Below are positions 1 through 7,500 of a stretch of DNA of 53,188 nucleotides, piece by piece; the first letter of the stretch is position 1; each line of letters begins with the position of its first letter. The position numbers and the translations under genes are program-made. The notes beneath the pieces are model-generated. The model had not been told where the DNA came from. It ran no database searches and saw only the letters and a list, made by a program, of their open reading frames with translations. Source of the stretch: Larkinella sp. C7 (GTDB lineage Bacteria; Bacteroidota; Bacteroidia; Cytophagales; Spirosomataceae); NCBI RefSeq assembly GCF_006149005.1, contig NZ_VBSL01000017.1, positions 84,959 through 138,146 of the forward strand, in the 5' to 3' direction.

Positions 1-95
1 AGCGAAAAACCGAGCAGGCAACCCAGTAATAAAAACCGGGTACGCAATGCCGCGATGGCCTCGGTCGGGAATAGTGAGGTAAAACGTTTCTTCAT
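1..95 (-). CDS. Start of a paralogous secreted beta-helix protein (partial, runs off left edge)
   Basis: Only the first 31 codons are in the window, beginning at the ATG complementary to 93-95. They encode a signal peptide starting MKKRFTSLFPT with the hydrophobic core FLLLGCLLGFS. This is nearly residue for residue the start of the 1497-residue T9SS protein at 4526-9019; the visible differences are around residues 12-14. The DNA match to 8925-9019 continues into the upstream flank, so this is a duplicated gene and not a shared signal peptide. By homology the rest, outside the window, should be a beta-helix surface protein. That body is not seen here, so its length and integrity are unknown. 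Confidence 0.75.
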   Translation of the reverse strand, partial: MKKRFTSLFPTEAIAALRTRFLLLGCLLGFS

Positions 96-125
96 TTTAC
101 ATGGATAGATTAAGGACGAAAAATG

Positions 126-168
126 GAAACCGCCGGAGCATCGGTGAGCGGATGGGTAGGCGGTTTTT
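126..168 (-). terminator. Hairpin downstream of the cupin-tail remnant, terminator-like
   Basis: Arms 127-134 (aaaccgcc) and 159-166 (ggcggttt) pair perfectly over 8 bp. Read leftward the hairpin is followed shortly by a run of five T. The second copy of the duplication has an equivalent hairpin at 9051-9090. This one probably ended the cupin transcript before the duplication broke that gene. Confidence 0.45.
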
Positions 169-174
169 GCGGGT

Positions 175-330
175 TGTCAGTCCGGCAACTTGTAGCCGAG
201 CGTACTGCCCACAAAGGCCAGAAACCGCATGAGTCCGTGGGGGGGATTAGACGACTTGATTTCTTTTTCGTGGTCGACGAAAAGCATCGAAATCCGGATC
301 AGGGGACCCGAAATTCTTCGGCGGCAGCGT
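175..330 (-). pseudogene. Cupin C-terminal remnant with frameshift
   Basis: This stretch matches the last ~50 codons of the intact cupin gene at 9101-9646 (from TLPPKNFG to the C-terminus GYKLPD). One extra C in the run that reads GGTTCCCTG in the intact gene shifts the frame, so the remnant is split between two frames. Similarity stops abruptly at 330, where the intact gene continues as the cupin barrel and this copy does not. No catalytic or metal-binding part of the barrel is present. It is best read as the truncated end of the duplicated segment. Confidence 0.75.
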
Positions 331-478
331 TGCGATTGGAATTGGTCCCATCCACCCAATCCGGCTGCCCCGTAGCTGCTTTGTCTGGCTCCTTATCCAT
401 CGCCGAAACGGCCATCGAAAAGCCAAGGAAAACGACCAGCAGATAAAACTGGTTGCCAATGTATAGTAGAATGTAAAG
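302..478 (-). other. Orphan hydrophobic reading frame abutting the duplication breakpoint
   Basis: Leftward, between stops at 479-481 and 299-301, one frame reads through a strongly hydrophobic stretch (QFYLLVVFLGFSMAVSAM) followed by a charged tail (DKEPDKAATGQPDW). It looks like the last membrane helix and tail of a small membrane protein. There is no plausible start with a ribosome site, and it runs into the cupin remnant. It may be the 3' end of a gene cut by the duplication. The family is not recognised. Confidence 0.3.
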
Positions 479-481
479 TCA

Positions 482-705
482 TATCGAATGGAGAGGGGCC
501 ACTAGATCCGTCCGAACGAGGGAATGCTGATGTGGCCATGAATTGAATTGAAACCGGCTGGCACGAATTGATGAGCGGTTATATCGAAAACCAACCGCAT
601 TTGGCGCGGACCGATCATCCTTGCTGACCAACCCGGTGGATACGCTGGGAACAGCCGGGTTTCGGTAGCCCAAAAAACCGCCTACTACAACCTCAAACCG
701 GTTGG
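482..705. other. Intergenic, no feature recognised
   Basis: No reading frame with protein-like composition, hairpin or repeat was found between the hydrophobic remnant and the cupin stop at 706. The stretch is likely residual sequence from the rearrangement that produced the duplication. Confidence 0.4.
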
Positions 706-1140
706 TCAGTTGGCCACGGGCACCAGGCCATGCTCCAGCATAATGGCCTTCAATCGGCCCATATCCGGCGGACCACCGGCCTTTAATACGCCAAGAATGT
801 CTTTGAAGTAATTGGCTGTGAACACGCCGGGATTGGCGTAGGCCAGGATTTCCACCGTTTCGTCGGAGTCGTTCGTAAAGCTGTGAATCCGGCCTCTTTT
901 AATAAAGTAATGATCACCGGCCCCAAGTTGCAGAGCCTGATCATCCACCGTCAAGGTAAGCGATCCTTTCAAGCCGTACAGGGTTTCATCGAAATGGTCA
1001 TGATAGTGCGCAGCTGGCACTTTCGCATGGGGATGAATCACGACTTTGAAGAGCGTAAACTGGGCGTTGGTGTCGGCCGCATCTAAACAAAAATGGATTT
1101 CCAGGCCATTGCCCAGATTGATTACTTCACAAGGTTTCAT
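706..1140 (-). CDS. Small single-domain cupin protein
   Basis: The 144-residue protein is a single cupin barrel. The first motif contains AHYHDHFDETLYGLKG (H45, H47, H49 and E52 as likely metal ligands). The second ends near GRIHSF (H86). The ATG at 1138-1140 is chosen because it precedes the conserved fold; an in-frame start at 1206 would add 22 unstructured residues. Small cupins of this type bind a divalent metal and act as dioxygenases, isomerases or ligand sensors, and the substrate cannot be read from sequence. The gene lies directly downstream of, and co-directional with, a Crp/Fnr regulator, a frequent pairing in Bacteroidetes, so it may be that regulator's target. No signal peptide, hence cytoplasmic. 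Confidence 0.8.
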   Translation of the reverse strand: MKPCEVINLGNGLEIHFCLDAADTNAQFTLFKVVIHPHAKVPAAHYHDHFDETLYGLKGSLTLTVDDQALQLGAGDHYFIKRGRIHSFTNDSDETVEILAYANPGVFTANYFKDILGVLKAGGPPDMGRLKAIMLEHGLVPVAN

Positions 1141-1212
1141 AGCATTTTCTTTGGCGATAGGACAAAGCAACTTACCGGGAGCCGGTAAAAAATTGATTTG
1201 AATCAAGAAAGT

Positions 1213-1794
1213 TCATAAGTGCCGGTTTCTTTTTCGAATGCGGCTGAGCGTCTCGGGGGTTACGCCCAAATAACTGGCGATGTGGTATTGAGGAATACGG
1301 TTGATCCAGTGGGGGGATTCTTTCAGGATTCGGCGGTATTTTTCGTCCGGCGTTTCCGTGGCCATGTTGCTGAGCATGTTTTTAAGCTTGGCCACGGTGT
1401 GCCCCCGGTTGATAATCTGGTAAAGCGCATAGTCCGGAATCGTTCGGGTGGCATATTCCCAGTTTTCCCGGTTGAGATAAATCAACTGGCAATCTTCCAG
1501 CGCCTGCATGCTCATGGTTGAGGGAGTGCGGTTGATGAAGCTATCCATTTCGCCACACCACCATCCTTCTTCGGCAAAAAATATGGTTCGTTCGGTTCCT
1601 TCCGGGGTGTTGTGGTATTGTCTGAGGCAACCTTTCAAGACAAATGCCAGGTGTTTGACCACAGAATCCTGCTGAAAGAGCAATTCATTTTTAGGAACAA
1701 ATCGCTCCTGAAAAAGCAGAATAAATTTCTGGAACTCTTCTTGGGGAAAATGGTGCCTTTCCCGTAACGTTTTTAGCAGTAGGTGAGGGTCCAT
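1213..1794 (-). CDS. Crp/Fnr-family transcriptional regulator
   Basis: The 193-residue protein has an N-terminal cyclic-nucleotide-binding-like beta-barrel (about residues 25-115, including FVLKGCLRQY and ERTIFFAEEGWWCGE) and a C-terminal helix-turn-helix (IASYLGVTPETLSRIRK, about 170-186). This is the common Bacteroidetes type: there is no cysteine cluster for an Fe-S centre, and the cAMP-binding arginine-serine motif is not evident, so the ligand is unknown. It should act as a cytoplasmic DNA-binding activator or repressor. It runs leftward toward the small cupin gene, about 70 bp from that gene's chosen start, so the two probably form one transcription unit. Confidence 0.88.
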   Translation of the reverse strand: MDPHLLLKTLRERHHFPQEEFQKFILLFQERFVPKNELLFQQDSVVKHLAFVLKGCLRQYHNTPEGTERTIFFAEEGWWCGEMDSFINRTPSTMSMQALEDCQLIYLNRENWEYATRTIPDYALYQIINRGHTVAKLKNMLSNMATETPDEKYRRILKESPHWINRIPQYHIASYLGVTPETLSRIRKRNRHL

Positions 1795-2100
1795 AGGGAA
1801 GGGATGAAACTTCGGCTAACGGGTTGGGATAGTGTCTCGTCCTGAATTCCGTTGACCGTTTTGGTAATTGTTACTGCTTTTGATGACAGATCAGGATATG
1901 AGTTCAGGTCATACCGACCCGATTCTCCAAGTTTGACTGGCCAGGATTTGAGATAAGATCGCCTTACCAAACTGGGAATTAAAAATCAATTTTGATTGTC
2001 CACCAGCGGCTAAGGGGCCGATTAGACCTACCACCGAGAGGATGCGTTTCCTAAATTAAGTGTGGATTTGTTGTGATTAACTGCGGGCAAAAATCGCTAT
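1795..2100. other. Intergenic region upstream of the Crp/Fnr gene
   Basis: This 306-bp stretch separates the 3' end of the TPR histidine kinase from the Crp/Fnr start. It should contain the Crp/Fnr promoter, but no convincing Bacteroidetes -33/-7 pair or hairpin was identified. A short open frame at 1773-1970 has no coding character. Confidence 0.4.
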
Positions 2101-4110
2101 TTACGCCGACAACCTGACCACCATTTCGGTGCCATCACCCGTCTTCGTTTCCACTTCCAGGCTTCCACCGTGTCCGTTAGTGATGATGTCATAACTCATC
2201 GATAAACCAAGCCCGGTTCCCTGCCCGGTGGGCTTAGTAGTAAAGAAGGGTTGAAAGATTTTGGCTTTGACCGATTCCGGAATGCCGGTACCATTATCTT
2301 TTACCCGGATTTCCACCTTCCCGTTGCTGCGATGGGTACTCACCGTCACCCGATACCCTTCCGGTGTCGCCTTTTGCCGCTCCGCAACGGCATAAAAGGC
2401 ATTATTGTACAGGTTTAGCAACACCCGGCCCATGTCCTGGGGAACCAGTTCGATGGGCGATAAATTGCCATCAAAGTTGGTCACCAGTTCGGCATTAAAG
2501 TCTTTATCTTTCGCCCGAAGCCCGTGATAGGCCAGTTTCAAGTATTCATTCGTCAACGCGTTAAGATCGGCGACTTGCCGCTCTCCGGTGCTACTGCGAC
2601 TATGCTCCAGCATGCCTTTGACAATCGAATCCGCCCGTTTGCCATGGTGGTTGATCTTTTGAAGGTTCATGGTTAAATCGTCGGCGATCGCCAGCACATC
2701 TTCCAGTCGACCCGCTGAAGCTTCTTCTTTTAGTTCCTGCACCAACTCTCCGCTTACTTCCGAGAAGTTCGTGACAAAGTTCAGGGGGTTCTGAATTTCG
2801 TGAGCGATTCCGGCCGTGAGTTCACCCAGAGAGGCCATCTTTTCCTTTTGAATCAGCTGAGCCTGCGTCGTCTGGAGTTCCCCCAGTGCCTGCTCCGCTT
2901 TGCCCCGCTGCTGATCGAGTTCGGTTTTTTGACGAGTCAGCAACTGGTTGGTACGTCGTTGACGTTGATTGGTTCGCCAAAGCAACCCGGCCACCAGCAT
3001 CACCACGGCGATCAGCCCCGATAGCCCATACAGACGGATGCGGTTTTGATAGGATGCCTCCAGAGCGGCCTGTTCCTGTTGACGCTGCTGTTCCTCAAAG
3101 CCAAGCGTGAGGAGTTGTTTGATTTTTTCCTGACTGAAGAGGCTGTCCTTAGCCGCTACGGCAACTTTGTAATAGCGCAGCGCCTGCGTATTGTTGCGCC
3201 CTTCGTAGAGCTTCGTCAGGAGTTCGCTGGCGGATAGAATGCCATCGAGGTAATTCGTTTGCTGTCCGGCTGCGAGTGCCCGGCTGGCGTTGACGATGCT
3301 GGAATCTATAGCGCCGGTTGCGTGGTATAAGGAGGCAATGCTCAAATAAATATCCGCCATAATAACCGTCGAATTACTTTGCCCGGCGGCCACCAGAGCC
3401 CGGCGGTAATACGAAAGTGCGGTGGTGGTGTCGTGACGCTTTAGGTGTAAATCGCCCAATACGTAGAGGTTATGGTCCAGAACGATTCGGCCTTGTTCCT
3501 GTTCAGTCAACAGTGTGGCCTTTTTCAAGTAATAGTCGGCCGAATCCAACTGATTGATCAGAAGGTAAGCTTCTCCCAGGTTGCTGTATAGAATAGCATA
3601 ATTTAGGACGGCTCTTTGTGGATCGTTCCGGTGAACCTGGTCAAAGACTCGTTGGGATTCCTTAAGCAGACGGAGCGAGCGCTTGTGGTCCTTTTGCGCC
3701 TGATAGGGAGAAACCATGTTGTTGAGTACGGCGGAAATGGCAGGCAGATCGTGAATGGATCGGCTAATCTGAAGCGATTGCTGAAAAAAGCGAATGGCTT
3801 TCGGATAATCTCCCAGACTGGAAAGACTGCTGCCCATCATACTAAGTCCCTTGGCCTGACCGGGTTTGTCGTCCAATTGCTGCGCAAGCCGATACGCCTG
3901 TTGCGCGAGTCGATAGGTAGTGTCGGGTTTGATGTCGAGATAAAGACGCCCCAGCCGGTTCAGCCGACGCACCCGATTGGTATCAGCGCGTTGCTGGATC
4001 AATTGTCGTTTCAAACTGTCTATCTCGGTTGACTGGGCGCAGGCCATCCAATTACTTCCCCAGAACAGGGAAACAAAAGCGAGTAGGGCGGGGTGTAGCG
4101 AACGTTTCAT
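2101..4110 (-). CDS. TPR-domain sensor histidine kinase
   Basis: The ATG at 4108-4110 is preferred because it opens a signal peptide (MKRSLHPALLAFVSLFW... ending near CAQ); an upstream TTG would add 20 polar residues. The 669-residue protein has tetratricopeptide repeats over about residues 35-345, one membrane helix near 355-375 (GLSGLIAVVMLVAGLLW), a coiled coil, then a kinase core. The H box IAHEIQNPLN places the phospho-acceptor histidine near residue 437. The ATPase domain shows an N box (LYNNAFYAV), a G1 box (DNGTGIP) and GTGLGLS. The periplasmic TPR sensor should bind a protein or peptide signal. No response regulator is adjacent, so the partner is unknown. Confidence 0.9.
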   Translation of the reverse strand: MKRSLHPALLAFVSLFWGSNWMACAQSTEIDSLKRQLIQQRADTNRVRRLNRLGRLYLDIKPDTTYRLAQQAYRLAQQLDDKPGQAKGLSMMGSSLSSLGDYPKAIRFFQQSLQISRSIHDLPAISAVLNNMVSPYQAQKDHKRSLRLLKESQRVFDQVHRNDPQRAVLNYAILYSNLGEAYLLINQLDSADYYLKKATLLTEQEQGRIVLDHNLYVLGDLHLKRHDTTTALSYYRRALVAAGQSNSTVIMADIYLSIASLYHATGAIDSSIVNASRALAAGQQTNYLDGILSASELLTKLYEGRNNTQALRYYKVAVAAKDSLFSQEKIKQLLTLGFEEQQRQQEQAALEASYQNRIRLYGLSGLIAVVMLVAGLLWRTNQRQRRTNQLLTRQKTELDQQRGKAEQALGELQTTQAQLIQKEKMASLGELTAGIAHEIQNPLNFVTNFSEVSGELVQELKEEASAGRLEDVLAIADDLTMNLQKINHHGKRADSIVKGMLEHSRSSTGERQVADLNALTNEYLKLAYHGLRAKDKDFNAELVTNFDGNLSPIELVPQDMGRVLLNLYNNAFYAVAERQKATPEGYRVTVSTHRSNGKVEIRVKDNGTGIPESVKAKIFQPFFTTKPTGQGTGLGLSMSYDIITNGHGGSLEVETKTGDGTEMVVRLSA

Positions 4111-4525
4111 ACGTAGTTTAATGGACCTGGTTAAGGGAGCAGGTTGGTTACCAGCTCGATCAGGGTTCAACGAACCTAAGCTTTTCGTTCATAACATAGT
4201 TAGACGGTTGATCACCACCGGTGTTGAAGGATCTGGTGAAGGTTTCACTATAAGAGCCAAATTTCTCATGTACTGTGAGAAGAAATAACAGGTTCAAAAA
4301 GGTATCAAATTTTGATCAGGACAAGACCACTCACCGGAATTGCAAAAAAGCAATTTCATAAAATCGCATTGCCTAGAAGGATTCGGTTTGAATGGGAAAT
4401 GAAAACCGATATTCTCTACCACTTTTTGAGGGGGTTAAAAGTCTCAATCAGGGACTTTTAACCCCCTCAAAAAGAAAATGGCATTTCTACCAACGAATGG
4501 CTTCGGAATACCTTTTGTACCTGCC
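4111..4525. other. Intergenic region holding a strong hairpin
   Basis: The stretch upstream of the TPR kinase and downstream of the beta-helix gene contains the perfect hairpin at 4422-4474 and otherwise AT-rich sequence that should include the kinase promoter. No reading frame is supported. Confidence 0.4.
4422..4474 (-). terminator. Perfect 22-bp hairpin downstream of the T9SS protein gene
   Basis: Arms 4422-4443 and 4453-4474 are exact reverse complements over 22 bp, with a 9-nt loop. Each arm carries a ctttttgaggggg end, so the stem closes with A/T pairs around a G/C core. It lies 51 bp beyond the leftward stop at 4526, the expected place for a terminator of that very long gene. There is no unpaired T-run after the stem, so termination, mRNA 3'-end protection or both are possible. 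Confidence 0.55.
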
Positions 4526-7500
4526 TTACTTTCCTTTCAAAATCCGGACGGTTTTCTGTTGCGTCGGCGTACTGACCCGCAACAGAAGCACGCCCGGAGC
4601 CTGCTGGAAAACCGGGAACCGGAGATGGTCAACCACAGCCGCCTGCGGTACCCGCTGCTCACGGATCAGATGCCCATTGACGTCAGTCAACTGCAACTGC
4701 AGCGGTTTTCCTTCGGCTCCGCGGATTTCTACCTCAACCTGATCCAAGACCGGATTGCCCAAAACCGTCACCTCAAGCGCAGTCGTGGATTCGGCGGACA
4801 GACGGGTTGGAGCATTACACTGGTATTCCTTCGGAGAGCCTTTCAAGATAAACGTAGAACCCAGCACCCGCGCCAACACCTTGGTGCCATTGGTGACACT
4901 GCCCGGCGGGGTGAAGTTGTAGGCATGAACACCATTCCCTTTCCCGGCATCTTTCAGATCGACCCGGTAAATATTAGCCAGTGTACTTCCCAAAGGCGTG
5001 ATGGTTCCCGGACTGGGTTCGAGGTAAAATTCCACCGTGAGTGGGGTGTTGGGTTTGTTGCGATCCCAGACCCAGCCGCGAATTCCTCCACAATCGAGTT
5101 TGTCCAGATAGCCTTCGAAACTGCCCGTGACGACGGTTTCGGCTGGATTGACGGTCAGGTTGAAACTCACGCTGTTGGTTGCACCTCTGTCATCGGTCGC
5201 CGAGTAGGTTAGCTGGAAGTTTCCCGCAATCTCGGTTTTTCCGCTAATCTGCCGGGTACTGCTGGTAAAGGTCAGGCCACTGGGCAGGCCCGCCAGCGCG
5301 TAGCTCAGGGTACTGTTTTCCGGATCGGTGAAAACGGGTAAGGTCGTGGTAAAATTTACCCCTTGCTGGATGGTCAATGGCGTCATCGCGGGAGCGACGG
5401 GCGGCTTGTTCGGCGGGGGTGGCGGGGTTCCGTTCTGGCAGCGGATGGTTTTCGGTCCGTCTTTGAGGGTAAAACCGCTACCGGCCACCTTGGCGGAGAG
5501 GGTATGTACTTCGCCATCTTTCAGCTCATCCGGGATGTTCCACCGAAAGGCATGAATACCATTGCCCTTGCCCGCGTCTTTCAAATCCTGCCGAAACTCG
5601 TTGGCCAGAACCGTCCCCTTGCTTTCGGAATCCACCAGAATTTCGACCGAGACGACGGTATTGGGTTTATTACGATCCCAGGCCCAACCCCGGAAACTCG
5701 AGCAGTCGGCGCCGTAGATGAACCCATCGAAGGAACCGGTGACGGTCGGCGCGGTGACCACCACGGTGGCACTGGCGGCATTACTGATACAACCACCGAC
5801 GTTGCACGTGGCCTGGTAGACGAACGTGCCGGGGTTTGTGGTCAAAACGGAAATGGCCCCGGTTCCCGACGAGCCGCCCGGTCCGTTCCAGGTAAGGGTT
5901 CCGGCACAATTGCTGGCGGTAAGAATGATCGTTGGTGCTCCCTGCGTAACGGTCGTGCTGGTCAGATTGGGGGGAGCAGAAGCCGCATCGCCGGTTACGG
6001 TGACACTGCTGGTGGCGGTGCAACCCGAAGTAAGATTGGTGACCGTCACCGTAAAGGCCTTGGGGCCGCTGGTGAGGAGGGTAGCACTCACGGGGTTGGT
6101 CGTGGTACTGCTCAGGTTTGCTCCGGCCGGGGCGGCCCAGCTATAACTCAGGTTACTGCCCCCCGTTACCGTTGCCGACAGACTAACCGATTGCCCGACG
6201 CAGACGCTGGCGGAAGAAGCCAGGGTTGACACGGTGATAACTCCCGGTTCTCCCTGAAACTCGTAGGCTCCCATATCGACCCGATTTCCGGAAATGCGGG
6301 GATTCCCGGCCAGATCCGTCTGGGGCAGGGCGGTGACACTATAGGGCCCGGAGACCGCCGTGGCACTGGCCGGATCACCGGCATTGATGGCCACAGAACA
6401 GGTGGTGAGTTGAAGGTTATCCGAACTGACAAAGGGCGAGGTGGTTGTGGTGAGGTTGTTGGAGCCGGTATAATCGGTCACTTCCGCTTCGAACAGGCAA
6501 TACCTGGCCGTTGTTGTACCACTACTATTATTATGTATCGTTTTATTTCCTCCATTGTTCCAGAAGATGCAATTGATGAGACTGGAATGGCTCGAATTAA
6601 CATTATAAATTCCTCCTCCATTAACAGTGGCTGTATTTGACGTAAAACTACAGTTGGTCAGAATGGGACTGGATTGGAAGGTATTATTTGTCACCCCCCC
6701 ACCAAAACTAGCTGAATTTAACGTAAAGCTACAGTTGGTCAGGATGGGGCTGGCACTCGCATTGTGCATACCCCCACCAGAACCAGCGGTATTTGACGTA
6801 AAGCTACAGTTGGTCAGACTGGGAGAAGAAAGATTAACATTATACACCCCCCCGCCATGATAAGCGGTATTTGACGTAAAATGACAATTGATCAGACTGG
6901 GACTGGAGCCACTATTTGCCATTCCCCCACCGACACTCCTGTCATCGTTCGTATTATCATAGTTGGCATTCCCTCCCGTAATGACAAACCCGTTCAGGAT
7001 GGCCGTACTGTTAATATTTAGGTTGGATATGACGTGGTAGCTGTTGTCGGTCGGGTCGCCCAGTGTCCCAATGTCACCACTGAGGGTGGTGCTGGAAGGA
7101 GTGGTCAGATTGATGGCGGGCCGCTCGCTGCGATTGGCTTCAGTTCCCACAAAACCGCCGTAAATGGCCACGTTGTTCTTCATACTGAAGCTAATGTTGC
7201 GGTCGGTTCCGGTGGTGGGTTTGTAGGTTCCTCCGGCTACCCACACCTCACCGCCCGCATTGAGCGAGTTAATGGCCCCTTGCAAATCGGCCGTGGCGGT
7301 GGCCCAACTGGTGGCCGTTGCTGGATCGCCATTGGTGCCGGTCGTCGACACGTACCGGGTGGTCGAGGTCACGGCAGTGCCGGTTACGGTAACACTGCTG
7401 GTGGCGGTGCAGCCCGAAGTGAGATTGGTGACCGTCACTGTGAACGCCTTGGGACCGCTGGTGAGCAGGGTGGCACTCGCGGGGTTGGTCGTGGTGCTTC

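Noticed and set aside
1773-1970. 65-codon minus frame upstream of Crp/Fnr
   Set aside because: No ribosome site, no domain, and it overlaps the regulator's start region.
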